Part shown: piece after piece, positions 36,858 through 45,236 of the stretch | Layout of the letters: the number at the start of each line of letters is the position of its first letter | Position numbering within the stretch: position 1 is the stretch's first letter | From: Altererythrobacter sp. | Lineage (GTDB): Bacteria; Pseudomonadota; Alphaproteobacteria; Sphingomonadales; Sphingomonadaceae | Direction of reading: 5' to 3' | Assembly (NCBI GenBank): GCA_017308255.1 | Contig: JAFKFN010000005.1 | Span: 124,001 to 188,000 of the forward strand | Length of the DNA: 64,000 nucleotides | The notes under the pieces: generated by a model | What the model was told of the DNA's origin: nothing | The model's database searches: none | Seen by the model: the letters and a program-made list of their open reading frames with translations, nothing else | Program-made: the position numbers and the translations under genes

Positions 36858-37595
36858 TCAGGCCCGCGTCGCGGTGACGATGTAATCGAGCGAGAGATTG
36901 TCTGAAAGGTGCAGGCCCTTCATCGGCGAGCCCGCGATGCCTTTCGGCTCGCCCATCGTCAGGCCCGCATCGGCCAGCAAGTCGCGCAGTTCCTCCGGGG
37001 TCGCGAAATCGGCCCAGTGATGCGTACCGCGCGGCACGGCGCCCACCGCTTCCATCGCGCCGACCAGCAGCAGGCGCGAAGACAAGGTGCGATTGGGCGT
37101 CGACAGCACCATGAGCCCGCCCGGCGCGAGGCGGCGCGCCAGCTCGGCGATGAAGGCCGGCTTGTCGGCGACATGCTCCAGCACTTCCATCGCGGTGACC
37201 AGGTCGAACGCGCCGAGGTTGAGCGAGGCTAGCTCTCCCTGCCGGTAATCGATCGCAAGGCCCGATCCTTCGGCATGGAGCCGCGCCGCTTCGATGTTCT
37301 CGGCGGCGGCATCGACGCCGGTGACCTCGGCCCCCAGCCGCGCCAGCGGTTCGCACAGCAGCCCGGCCCCGCAGCCCACGTCCAGCGCGCGCTTGCCGGC
37401 CAGCGGCTTCGCGCCGTGGTCGCCCTGCGGCCAATGGCTGTCGATCGCATCGCGCAGAAACGCCAGCCGCACCGGGTTCAGCCGGTGCAGCATCGCGGAG
37501 CTGCCCTTCGGGTCCCACCAGTCCGCCGCCAGCCGCCCGAAATGCGCGGCTTCCTCCGGCCGGATGGTTGCGTTCACGACAGTTGCATCGCCCAT
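36858..37595 (-). CDS. ubiG: bifunctional ubiquinone O-methyltransferase UbiG
   Basis: 245 aa SAM-dependent methyltransferase. The SAM site LDVGCGAG is at 71-78, with later LVTAMEVLEHVAD and LSTPNRT. The N-terminal DWWDPKGSSAMLHRLNPVRL is diagnostic of UbiG. It performs both O-methylation steps of ubiquinone synthesis. Divergent from lysC across 49 bp. Confidence 0.95.
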   Translation of the reverse strand: MGDATVVNATIRPEEAAHFGRLAADWWDPKGSSAMLHRLNPVRLAFLRDAIDSHWPQGDHGAKPLAGKRALDVGCGAGLLCEPLARLGAEVTGVDAAAENIEAARLHAEGSGLAIDYRQGELASLNLGAFDLVTAMEVLEHVADKPAFIAELARRLAPGGLMVLSTPNRTLSSRLLLVGAMEAVGAVPRGTHHWADFATPEELRDLLADAGLTMGEPKGIAGSPMKGLHLSDNLSLDYIVTATRA

Positions 37596-37644
37596 GCGCT
37601 CCTCCTAACAGCGCGCGGAACTTCATGCCAGCAGGAGCAGATTC

Positions 37645-38916
37645 TTGGCGCGGATCGTGATGAAATTCGGCGGCACTTCGATGGCCGGGACCGAGCGCAT
37701 CCGCCGCGTGGCGAACATCGTGCGCCGGCAGCAGGCGGCCGGGCACGAAGTGGCGGTGGTCGTTTCCGCCATGGCCGGCGAGACCGACCGGCTGGTAGGC
37801 TTCTGCCGCGAGGCCAATCCGCTTTACGATCCGGCCGAATACGACGTGGTCGTCGCCAGCGGCGAACAGGTGACGAGCGGCCTTCTGGCGCTCACGCTCC
37901 AGGCCATGGGCTGCAAGGCGCGCAGCTGGCTCGGCTGGCAGCTGCCGGTGCATACCAAGGAAGCCCACGCCAAGGCGCGTATCACCTCGATCGAGGTGGA
38001 GGCGCTGCTCGCCTCGATGCAGAGCGGTGAGGTCGCCGTGATCCCGGGCTTCCAGGGCCTTTCCGCCGATGGCCGGGTGACCACGCTGGGCCGTGGCGGG
38101 TCCGACACGTCGGCGGTGGCGATCGCGGCGGCGATCGGCGCGGACCGCTGCGATATCTATACCGATGTGGACGGCGTCTATACCACCGATCCGCGCATCG
38201 TCGCCCGCGCGCGCAAGCTGGAATACGTAACGTACGAGGAGATGCTGGAGCTGGCCTCCGTCGGCGCCAAGGTGTTGCAGACGCGGTCTGTGGGCCTGGC
38301 GATGAAGGAAGGGGTTCGCGTGCAGGTGCTTTCGAGCTTCGTCGACGACGATGCTCCATCCGCCGACGAACTGCCCGGCACGATGATCGTCTCCGACGTG
38401 GAAATGGAAGGTCTCAAGATGGAAAGCCAGCAGGTCACCGGCATCGCCCACGACAAGAACGATGCGCGCATCGTGCTCACCCGCGTGCCCGACCGGCCGG
38501 GCGCCGTTTCCGGGATCTTCAGCCCGCTGGCGGAAGCGGCGATCAACGTGGATATGATTATCCAGAACGTCGGCCGCGACAAGGGTGAGACCGACGTGAC
38601 CTTCACCGTGCCGCAGGCGGACCTCGCCCGCGCGCAGGCCCTGCTGGAGGATCGCCGCGGCGAGATCGGCTTCAACCGCATCATCACGGACACCAAGGTG
38701 GCCAAGATCAGCGTGGTCGGCGTCGGCATGCGCAGCCATGCGGGCATCGCCGCCACCATGTTCCGCTCGCTCGCCGAACGGGGCATCAACGTCCAGGCGA
38801 TCTCCACCAGCGAGATCAAGATCAGCGTGCTGATCGACGAGGACGAGACGGAGCTGGCGGTGCGCGTGCTGCACACCGCCTATGGCCTCGACGTCGAAGG
38901 CGTGGCGGCGGAGTAA
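37645..38916 (+). CDS. lysC: aspartate kinase
   Basis: 423 aa. TTG start with AGGAG seven bases upstream; the protein opens with the kinase motif KFGGTSMAG. TLGRGGSDTSAVA and the two C-terminal ACT domains (allosteric site) are complete. It phosphorylates aspartate at the head of lysine, threonine and methionine synthesis. An internal start for a separate beta subunit is possible in this family but not obvious. Confidence 0.95.
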   Translation: MARIVMKFGGTSMAGTERIRRVANIVRRQQAAGHEVAVVVSAMAGETDRLVGFCREANPLYDPAEYDVVVASGEQVTSGLLALTLQAMGCKARSWLGWQLPVHTKEAHAKARITSIEVEALLASMQSGEVAVIPGFQGLSADGRVTTLGRGGSDTSAVAIAAAIGADRCDIYTDVDGVYTTDPRIVARARKLEYVTYEEMLELASVGAKVLQTRSVGLAMKEGVRVQVLSSFVDDDAPSADELPGTMIVSDVEMEGLKMESQQVTGIAHDKNDARIVLTRVPDRPGAVSGIFSPLAEAAINVDMIIQNVGRDKGETDVTFTVPQADLARAQALLEDRRGEIGFNRIITDTKVAKISVVGVGMRSHAGIAATMFRSLAERGINVQAISTSEIKISVLIDEDETELAVRVLHTAYGLDVEGVAAE

Positions 38917-38942
38917 GCCGCGCGGCGCGACGGGCGGCGGCC

Positions 38943-39290
38943 ATGCCCACGTTGATCCTGCTGTCGCTGTCCAACGTCTTCATGACGGTGGCATGGTACT
39001 GGCACCTCAAGGGAGGGCCGGAAGCCGCCAATGCCCGCCCGCTGGGCTGGGTGATCCTGATCTCGTGGCTGCTGGCCGGGGTCGAATATTCGCTGGCCGT
39101 TCCCGCCAATCGCCTGGGCTATGCCTCGGGCTGGTCGGCGGGCCAGCTCAAGATCGCCCAGGAAGCCATCGCGCTGACGGTGTTCGGCCTGTTCATGGTT
39201 TTCGTGCTGGGCGAAGCGCTGAGCTGGCGTCATGTCGCCGCCTTCGCCTGCATCCTCGCGGCCGCGGCGTTCCTCTTCGTGGGGCGATAA
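38943..39290 (+). CDS. DUF486/DMT-type small membrane protein
   Basis: 115 aa with four hydrophobic segments and the family features NVFMTVAWYWHLK, WLLAGVEYSLAVPANRLGYA and FMVFVLGEALSWRH. DUF486 belongs to the drug/metabolite transporter superfamily; no substrate is known. Confidence 0.88.
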   Translation: MPTLILLSLSNVFMTVAWYWHLKGGPEAANARPLGWVILISWLLAGVEYSLAVPANRLGYASGWSAGQLKIAQEAIALTVFGLFMVFVLGEALSWRHVAAFACILAAAAFLFVGR

Positions 39291-39414
39291 GCCTCGTTTG
39301 CACTTGGGGCAGCAGCCCATCCCGCCGTAGCCCCGATCAATCGCGTTTGCGGGCACCGCATGGCGCGTCGCGCATAGTGGCTGGGCATCTCCATGAAACC
39401 GAAGGAGGGTCGCG

Positions 39415-39819
39415 ATGCACAGTAAGCTATTGATTTCGAATGTAGCGATCGCGCTGCTGATGACAGCGGGCGCGGCGCAGGCACAGGTAACCGGCGGTGT
39501 CGGCGGTTCCGTGGGCGGCGTGCTCGGCCAGACGACAGGCCAGGCCGGCGGTTCCGTGGGCGCGGGTGTCGGCGGTGTCGACGACACGCTCGACAGCGCC
39601 GGCGGCGCGGTGGAGCAGACCACGGATAGCGCGCGGGATACCGTGACCGATGTGACCGACGACGCGCGCGATACCGCCGAGGCCACCACTGACGAAGCCA
39701 CGGATGCCACCGACGCGGATGTGGATGCCGGCGCCGATGTCGATGCGTCGGCCGATGGCGCAGGCGCGGATGCCCATGCCGGTGCCCACGCGGATACCAC
39801 GGACGCCGGTTCCGATTGA
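39415..39819 (+). CDS. secreted low-complexity Gly/Val then Asp/Ala/Thr-rich protein
   Basis: 134 aa with a signal peptide (LLISNVAIALLMTAGAAQAQ). The mature protein has a Gly/Val-rich start with a repeated GGSVG unit. After that come irregular repeats rich in D, A and T (TDVTDDARDTAE, TTDEATDATDAD, DAGADVDASADGAGADAH). There is no folded domain that I recognise. The acidic repeats might bind cations or be extracellular matrix material; this is speculative. Confidence 0.62.
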   Translation: MHSKLLISNVAIALLMTAGAAQAQVTGGVGGSVGGVLGQTTGQAGGSVGAGVGGVDDTLDSAGGAVEQTTDSARDTVTDVTDDARDTAEATTDEATDATDADVDAGADVDASADGAGADAHAGAHADTTDAGSD

Positions 39820-39893
39820 TCGGCGGCTTTTTCAGCCTGAGCGCACGGCGGGAATCCACCCCCCGCCCCCGGGAGGCCCGACGTGCGTGGACA

Positions 39894-39926
39894 GAGGGCG
39901 GCGGCTTGGCTGTCGCCCTCTTTTTT
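39894..39926 (+). terminator. intrinsic terminator after the low-complexity protein gene
   Basis: A 12-bp stem with two G-U pairs (39894-39905 with 39909-39920) is followed by six T residues (39921-39926). Confidence 0.8.
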
Positions 39927-39944
39927 ATCCGCTCAGGGCGGCCG

Positions 39945-40217
39945 TCATTCAGCCGTGGGGGCGGCCGTGGATGTCGCGCTTTCGGACGGGACGGGGGTCA
40001 TCGGTGTCGTCGGCAGGTCCACCGCCACGCCTGATTCCGAAGGCGCCACGATCAATTCGCCGCCGCTCTGGTCCTGCGCATCGACCGCGTAAGTCGTCTG
40101 GCCGTCATTGCCCTTGAACAGCCCCAGCGCCCAGGCCGCCAGCGCGAGCACCAGGACCACGATCACCGAGATGAGCAGCACCCGGCCGGTGCTGGTTCCC
40201 TTGACCTCGTCAGCCAT
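39945..40217 (-). CDS. single-pass membrane protein, hypothetical
   Basis: 90 aa. A short cytoplasmic start is followed by one strong transmembrane helix (VLLISVIVVLVLALAAWALGLF, about 13-34) and an acidic, Pro/Ser/Thr-rich outer tail. No recognised domain. The candidate EcfG-type promoter upstream suggests stress control. Confidence 0.6.
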   Translation of the reverse strand: MADEVKGTSTGRVLLISVIVVLVLALAAWALGLFKGNDGQTTYAVDAQDQSGGELIVAPSESGVAVDLPTTPMTPVPSESATSTAAPTAE

Positions 40218-40268
40218 CGCCGTTTCTCCCTTTTGCGTCGTAGCCCCACTCGGGCCTACCGCGCGGAT

Positions 40269-40294
40269 AATGGCGCAAGGACAGGCCTTGTTCC
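40269..40294 (-). promoter_or_regulatory. possible EcfG-type promoter
   Basis: On the minus strand GGAAC (40294-40290), 17 bases, CATT (40272-40269). It lies about 52 bp before the start of the single-pass membrane protein. The -10 differs from CGTT at one base. Confidence 0.35.
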
Positions 40295-40301
40295 AGCCGG
40301 A

Positions 40302-41120
40302 TCACGATCCCGCCCGGTCCGCCCGCATGGCGTCGAGCGCGCGCTGCACGGCGCTGGGCCCGGCGGGATCGCGGAAGCCGTCGTCCGCCGCCGGCGGCGG
40401 CGCCTCTACGGCCGGCTCGGCGGGGACCAGCGGGGCGCGAGGGCCGGCGAGTTGCCGGTCGATATCGCCGCCCATCGCCTGCGCCAGCGGATCGTCGGCG
40501 CGGGCCAGCAGCGCATCACGCTCCGCCTCCAGCAGAGCCTTGCGATCCTCTTCGGGCACGGGCGCCGCGCGGGCATAGAATCGGGCGAGCTGGACCCACG
40601 GCGCCTCTTCCCCCGCCACGTCTTCCGCCCAGCGACTGAAGGGGCCGCCGGCCGGCACCCAGGCGCCTTCCCGCCGATCGAGGAAGAACAGCACCGTGGC
40701 GCCCGGCGCGAATGCGGTGCGGATGCAGGCGCCATCGTAAGCCGAAGGATGCGCCTTCTCCAGCTCCAGCGGGTCGCTGGGCTGCGCGTATTGCGCCAGC
40801 GCGCCGGTCGCCAGGCTCATCCCGTAGAGCGGGAAATCCTGCCCCGGCAACAGGCCCTTGTAAGCGGCGATCGGGTGCACGACGATCTGCGGCAGCGCGT
40901 TCTCCGCGCCCTCATCGGGCTCCGCGCCTGTCCCGGCTTTCGTCCCGGCATCGACGCCGCCGATCACCTGGCCCAGCACGATGGCATCGGCCGCCGCGGC
41001 CAGTTCCAGGTTGGTCGGCACGCGATAACCCGGCGCGGGCGTGCAGGCGCCCGTGGCCGCCGGCGCGACAGCCAGCGCGAGAGCGAGGAGCGGGGGAAGG
41101 GTGGAAGCGGATGGGCGCAT
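40302..41120 (-). CDS. exported hypothetical protein
   Basis: 272 aa with a signal peptide (ending near ATGACTPAP). The first half (LELAAAADAIVLGQVIGG..., HPIAAYKGLLPGQDFPLYG, ATVLFFLDRREGAWVP) resembles secreted proteins that bind or measure small ligands, but I cannot place it in a named family. The C-terminal third is Ala/Pro/Glu-rich and probably disordered. ATG at 41120 chosen over 41174 because it starts the signal peptide. Confidence 0.65.
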   Translation of the reverse strand: MRPSASTLPPLLALALAVAPAATGACTPAPGYRVPTNLELAAAADAIVLGQVIGGVDAGTKAGTGAEPDEGAENALPQIVVHPIAAYKGLLPGQDFPLYGMSLATGALAQYAQPSDPLELEKAHPSAYDGACIRTAFAPGATVLFFLDRREGAWVPAGGPFSRWAEDVAGEEAPWVQLARFYARAAPVPEEDRKALLEAERDALLARADDPLAQAMGGDIDRQLAGPRAPLVPAEPAVEAPPPAADDGFRDPAGPSAVQRALDAMRADRAGS

Positions 41121-41170
41121 GGCGGGGCTTTCCGGTCTGTCGGGCAGGAACTGAAAGGTGCTGTGTGCCA

Positions 41171-41734
41171 TCAACGGCGCGGCGGGGGAATGGTGGCCGC
41201 GCCCGCCCGTGCGCCGGGAAAGTCCACGCGGGATGTTGACGCAGGCGGCCGGTCTAACGCGCGTGACTTTCGCTCCGCCGCGTCGATCCCGGTGCAGGCC
41301 CGATCGAGCTGCGCGAGATGCTGGAGGAAGGCATTATTATCGTCTTTCCAATCCGTTCCCATGACGCGCCCACGATACATGACGACTTGCAGCAGGCCCA
41401 TGCGGCTGCGGTAGCCAGCGGTCAGTCCCGTGGACTTCGCCGAGGCCAGGTCCACGGGCATATGGGGCTTTCCGAGCGCGGCATCCCACGCCGCCGCGAA
41501 CCCGGCGGCGCCGGCGCGTTTGCGCAGGCGATAGGCGCTTTCCTTGCCCATGCCGATCGCGTGGCAGGCCCCTTCGACCGAGCGCGTTTCGGCCAGTGAG
41601 CCGACGAATTCCGCCTGGCGCAGGGGTGTCCACCCGTCCTTGCGGGCGCCGACCGGCACCGGATGGAAGGCGGGGATACGCCGGCGCGTCTGCGGCGCAT
41701 CGGCGGGGCGGGAGAGCGGGGGCCAGGTCTTCAT
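41171..41734 (-). CDS. helix-turn-helix domain protein
   Basis: 187 aa. A probable DNA-binding HTH lies near residues 38-75 (RQAEFVGSLAETRSVEGACH, then GMGKESAYRLRKR), similar to terminase-small-subunit or IS-type HTHs. The second half has GYRSRMGLLQVVMYRGRVMG, and the C-terminus is Pro/Arg-rich. Function unknown; a transcription factor role is inference. Confidence 0.65.
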   Translation of the reverse strand: MKTWPPLSRPADAPQTRRRIPAFHPVPVGARKDGWTPLRQAEFVGSLAETRSVEGACHAIGMGKESAYRLRKRAGAAGFAAAWDAALGKPHMPVDLASAKSTGLTAGYRSRMGLLQVVMYRGRVMGTDWKDDNNAFLQHLAQLDRACTGIDAAERKSRALDRPPASTSRVDFPGARAGAATIPPPRR

Positions 41735-41809
41735 CCGGCAGGGTAAGGCAGAATTTCGCCCTGTAGGAAAACGGTTTGTCGGGCGGCCGTTCGATGGCAG
41801 GCGCGCACC

Positions 41810-42370
41810 ATGGCTCGCCCCCGCAAACGCCCGGTTCCGCCGCCCCGCTTCTGGCAGCCGAAGGAGCCGCCCTGGCGCCGGGCTCTATACCGCCTGGGGC
41901 GCCGCATGGGGCGGGCGTTCCTCTCGCTCCTCGTGCTGCTGGCGCTGGTGGCCATGGCCTATGCCTATGGACGCGCCACCCGGCCGCCGGCGAAAGTGGA
42001 GCCGGTGAGCGATCCCTTCACCCGCTGCGGCCCTGGGCGCGGGGTCAACTGCGTGATCGACGGCGATACTTTCAAGATCGGCCCGCGCACGATCCGCGTC
42101 GTCGGCATCGACGCGCCCGAACTGGCCGGCCGATGCCCGGCGGAGACCGCCCAGGCCGAAGCCGCCACCCGCGCGCTGCACGACTGGCTCAATCGCGGCC
42201 CCTTCACCCTGACCTCCGACCCCCGCGCCCCGACCGACAAATACGGCCGCGAACTGATGACCGTAACGCGCAAAGTGCCGGGCGGCGGCGAGGAGCGGCT
42301 GGCCGATTACATGATCCGCAAAGGCGGCGCGCGCCGATACGACAGGGGGACGCGGGGTGGGTGGTGTTGA
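41810..42370 (+). CDS. membrane-anchored thermonuclease-family protein
   Basis: 186 aa. A cytoplasmic basic start and one transmembrane helix (about 35-53) are followed by an SNase (OB-fold) domain: VIDGDTFKIG, IRVVGIDAPEL and DKYGRELMTV carry most of the expected Ca2+ and catalytic residues. Its substrates may be periplasmic nucleic acids. It is truncated at the end compared with longer family members but reads as a complete ORF. Confidence 0.83.
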   Translation: MARPRKRPVPPPRFWQPKEPPWRRALYRLGRRMGRAFLSLLVLLALVAMAYAYGRATRPPAKVEPVSDPFTRCGPGRGVNCVIDGDTFKIGPRTIRVVGIDAPELAGRCPAETAQAEAATRALHDWLNRGPFTLTSDPRAPTDKYGRELMTVTRKVPGGGEERLADYMIRKGGARRYDRGTRGGWC

Positions 42371-42390
42371 TCGCTTTGCGGAGCGCGTAG

Positions 42391-43452
42391 CTACTCCGCC
42401 GCCTGCACCCCGCTCGTATCCCCGAACAACCCCGGGCCCTCGTCCTCGGTGTCGTTCGCTTCGCCGCCGCGCTTGGCTTTGTTGCGGCTGTCGAAGCTGG
42501 CCCAGACGTCGTTCCAGTTCCCCTTGGTCGCCGCCTTCGAATACTCCGTGGCGCGGGTTTCGAAGAAGTTGGCGTGTTCCACGCCGTTGATGATCGGGGC
42601 GAGCCAGGGGAGGGGGTGGTCGTCGACCATGTAGATCGCCGGCAGGCCGAGCTGGCTCAGCCGCCAGTCGGCGATGTAGCGGATGTACTTCTTGATCTCC
42701 TTCGCCGTCATGCCGGGCACCGGGCCCTGCTCGAACGCGAGGTCGATGAAAGCGTCTTCCAGCCGCACCGTCTTCTGGCAGGAATCGACGATGTCTTCCT
42801 TCACCGCCTTGGTCAGGCAGTTCCGTTCCGTGCAGAAGGCGTGGAACAGGCGGATGATGCCTTCGCAGTGCAGGCTCTCGTCACGGATCGACCAGGAGAT
42901 GATCTGGCCCATGCCCTTCATCTTGTTGAAGCGCGGGAAGTTCATCAGCATGGCGAAGCTGGCGAAGAGCTGCAGCCCTTCGGTGAAGCCGCCGAACATC
43001 GCCAGCGTGCGCGCGATATCCTCGTCGCTGTCGACGCCGAATTCCTGCAGGTAATCGTGCTTGGCCTTCATCTCCTCGTACTCGAGGAACATGCCGTATT
43101 CGCTTTCGGGCATGCCGATCGTGTCGAGCAGGTGGCTGTAGGCGGCGATGTGCACCGTCTCCATGTTGGAGAAGGCGGCGAGCATCATCTTGATCTCGGT
43201 CGGCTTGAACACGCGGCCGTATTTCTCGTGGTAGCAATCCTGCACTTCCACGTCGGCCTGGGTGAAGAAACGGAAGATCTGGGTGAGCAGGTTGCGCTCG
43301 TGATCCGAGAGCTTCTGCGCCCAGTCACGGCAGTCTTCGCCCAGGGGCACTTCCTCGGGCATCCAGTGGATCTGCTGCTGGCGCTTCCAGAACTCATAAG
43401 CCCACGGATATTCAAAGGGCTTGTAGGTCTTTCTGGCTTCGAGCAACGACAT
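42391..43452 (-). CDS. nrdB: class I ribonucleotide reductase, subunit beta
   Basis: 353 aa. By spacing with E. coli NrdB, the metal ligands are Asp67, Glu98, His101, Glu158, Glu192 and His195, and the radical tyrosine is Tyr105. No ATP-cone is present at the N-terminus. It forms the radical cofactor needed by NrdA to make deoxyribonucleotides. nrdA lies 1.8 kb away on the same strand with five small genes between. Confidence 0.94.
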   Translation of the reverse strand: MSLLEARKTYKPFEYPWAYEFWKRQQQIHWMPEEVPLGEDCRDWAQKLSDHERNLLTQIFRFFTQADVEVQDCYHEKYGRVFKPTEIKMMLAAFSNMETVHIAAYSHLLDTIGMPESEYGMFLEYEEMKAKHDYLQEFGVDSDEDIARTLAMFGGFTEGLQLFASFAMLMNFPRFNKMKGMGQIISWSIRDESLHCEGIIRLFHAFCTERNCLTKAVKEDIVDSCQKTVRLEDAFIDLAFEQGPVPGMTAKEIKKYIRYIADWRLSQLGLPAIYMVDDHPLPWLAPIINGVEHANFFETRATEYSKAATKGNWNDVWASFDSRNKAKRGGEANDTEDEGPGLFGDTSGVQAAE

Positions 43453-43629
43453 CTTGTGTCTCCATGGATTGGCGCGCGTGTCCCGCGAGTCCTGGATATA
43501 GGGAATCACGGCCGCGATTCGAAGGCAAGGACGAAGATTCGCGAGGGATAAATCGCCGGCGGAAGGGGCGTTTCGGACGGGTGATCTGGGGGTCTCGTGG
43601 ATCGGGCCGCGCGGCCTGCCGCATAAGGC

Positions 43630-43655
43630 GGAACCGGCGTGCCGCGCGCGGCATT
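43630..43655 (+). promoter_or_regulatory. possible EcfG-type promoter for small hydrophilic proteins
   Basis: GGAAC (43630-43634), 17 bases, CATT (43652-43655), ending 23 bp before the ATG of the 94-aa hydrophilic protein. The -10 differs from CGTT by one base. Confidence 0.38.
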
Positions 43656-43678
43656 GGAAGGGCGAAGGAGACTTCGCC

Positions 43679-43963
43679 ATGGAAACCAGCAAACCGGGGC
43701 AGCGGAACACGGGGCGTGCCCCAGGAGAGCCGCCCGCGGAGGCGGTGAAGGATCGCTCGGCGCAGGAGCATGACCGGGCCGATCAGGCCGTTTCGCCTGG
43801 AGAGACGCCCAAGCCATCCGTCTATCCCGCCGGCCGGCTGGAGGACGAGGAGGGGGACGACACCCCCTCCGCGCCCGATCCGCACGTCGATTGGGATGAC
43901 GTGGTCCAGCCGCCGAGCGGCGCGCGCACGCGCAAGGATCAGCCGCTGCCGGAAGGCAAATAG
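43679..43963 (+). CDS. small hydrophilic, probably disordered protein
   Basis: 94 aa, without hydrophobic segment, rich in Pro, Glu, Asp and Arg. It contains the string RAPGEPP near residue 13, shared with the next gene. It begins after GAAGGAG with good spacing. No named domain; similar small proteins in sphingomonads tend to be stress-induced (from memory). Confidence 0.65.
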   Translation: METSKPGQRNTGRAPGEPPAEAVKDRSAQEHDRADQAVSPGETPKPSVYPAGRLEDEEGDDTPSAPDPHVDWDDVVQPPSGARTRKDQPLPEGK

Positions 43964-43983
43964 AGCGAGGAAGGAACTATCCG

Positions 43984-44175
43984 ATGGGCGAGTACGAACC
44001 GCGCGATTCGCGCAATGTCACCTTGAAGCAGAACCGCGCGCCGGGAGAGCCGCCGCGCACTGGCCCGCGCGAAGGCGACGCCCGCGCCGGGCGTTCGGAG
44101 CTGGAAAGCGACGAACGGGGCGAGGCGGCGAAGAGCCGGCCGGCCGCGCGCAAACAGGCCGAGCGGAAGACTTAG
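43984..44175 (+). CDS. small hydrophilic, probably disordered protein
   Basis: 63 aa, basic and acidic residues in equal measure, no membrane segment. It carries RAPGEPP at about residue 18, the same motif as the preceding gene, which is 20 bp upstream, and is preceded by AGGAA. The pair likely forms a two-gene operon. Its end overlaps the convergent gene by 4 bp. Confidence 0.62.
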   Translation: MGEYEPRDSRNVTLKQNRAPGEPPRTGPREGDARAGRSELESDERGEAAKSRPAARKQAERKT

Positions 44176-44489
44176 CTCCGCCCGCCGACCGGGCGATAAG
44201 CGGGCTTGCTGAACCGGCGCAGGAGTTCCAGCGCCAGCAGCAGGGGCGTGGACCACAGCCAGGTCATCAGCGCCGATTCGATCCAGCCGCGCTGTTCGCC
44301 CAACCTGCCGCTGCAGCGATAGACGTCGAGCAAGTGGCTGGGCTCGCAAGTGGAAGGCCATGTGGCGTGGGTGAACAGGTAGGCGCCCAGCGCCAGCCAG
44401 CCGATCTGCGCCAGATAGAGCGCGAAATAACGGCTCGCGGCGACGGGGGTTTCGCCGTGAATCTTCGGCAGAGAGCCCTTCCAGAACAT
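44172..44489 (-). CDS. small inner-membrane protein, hypothetical
   Basis: 105 aa with two predicted transmembrane helices (YFALYLAQIGWLALGAYLF and ALMTWLWSTPLLLALELLR) and two cysteines in the outer loop (CEPSHLLDVYRC). ATG at 44489. No recognised family. Confidence 0.65.
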   Translation of the reverse strand: MFWKGSLPKIHGETPVAASRYFALYLAQIGWLALGAYLFTHATWPSTCEPSHLLDVYRCSGRLGEQRGWIESALMTWLWSTPLLLALELLRRFSKPAYRPVGGRS

Positions 44490-44572
44490 GGCGCCAGCTT
44501 GCGCCAAAGTGGTCAAGATTCGGTTACCGCGCGGGGGGTCTGAAAGGCGGGTGAGAGAGACCGCTGTCGGGC

Positions 44573-44863
44573 TCAGTCCCGCCGCCGCTTGCGGGTGCCG
44601 AAGTGAGAGCCGCCGCCGAGTACGGTGATGCCCAGGAAGAAGCCGAAATCGTACCACCCGCCATTGTTGGGCACGGCATAGACCGCGATTCTCGGCGAGA
44701 ACAGCGAGCCGATCCAGGCGAAGGGGAAGATGAACCCGTGCCACAGGCCGAGCAGGAAGCCCGGCGTATCGGCGCCATGCGCGACCGCGTCGGGCACTTG
44801 CCGCGCGCAGGCGGCCAGAAGCAGGAAAGCCAGCGATGCCCCGATCAGGCGCGCGCGGTTCAT
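44573..44863 (-). CDS. small lipoprotein, hypothetical
   Basis: 96 aa. Lipobox LLAAC near residue 19, followed by a membrane-associated segment (GFLLGLWHGFIFPFAWIGSLF) and GGWYDFGFFLGITVLGGGSH, with a basic end. ATG at 44863 begins the signal; ATG at 44893 would be upstream of it. Function unknown; similar lipoproteins are common. Confidence 0.68.
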   Translation of the reverse strand: MNRARLIGASLAFLLLAACARQVPDAVAHGADTPGFLLGLWHGFIFPFAWIGSLFSPRIAVYAVPNNGGWYDFGFFLGITVLGGGSHFGTRKRRRD

Positions 44864-44942
44864 CGGCCCATCCCTTCGTGCCTGGTGCTGCATCGTTTCG
44901 CGCCCTCGTGCGTTATCTGGCTAGTCCAGCAGGAGACTAGCG

Positions 44943-45203
44943 ATGACAGATGCAAGCGCAATCCGCGAACATATGGAAGTGATCGGCGCCGACGGCGTGC
45001 ACGTGGGCACGGTCGATCACGTCAAAGGCGACCGCATCAAGCTGACCAAGAGCGATTCCAGCGCCCAGCTGGAAGACGGACGCGGCGCCACGCCCCGGCA
45101 TCATTACATTCCGATCGGCCTGGTCGCGGACATCGAAGGCGATCGCGTCCGCCTCAGCGCCACGGGCGCGAACGCCGTGCTGTTCGAGGACGAGGGAAAC
45201 TGA
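44943..45203 (+). CDS. DUF2171-family PRC-barrel-like protein
   Basis: 86 aa. The DUF2171 pattern is clear: [28 protein letters not shown], then [20 protein letters not shown]. These small proteins are often stress-related in alphaproteobacteria; exact function unknown. Starts after AGGAGA. Confidence 0.85.
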   Translation: MTDASAIREHMEVIGADGVHVGTVDHVKGDRIKLTKSDSSAQLEDGRGATPRHHYIPIGLVADIEGDRVRLSATGANAVLFEDEGN

Positions 45204-45236
45204 ACGCCCCCCTTCCCCCGACGGGCGAGCGCGCCA

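Noticed and set aside
36436-38874. 812-codon minus-strand ORF over ubiG and lysC
   Set aside because: It mixes shadows of several genes on both strands and has no coherent domain.
42371-42390. Terminator between the thermonuclease gene and nrdB
   Set aside because: The GCGGAG/CTCCGC stem is short with a long loop and no T-run.
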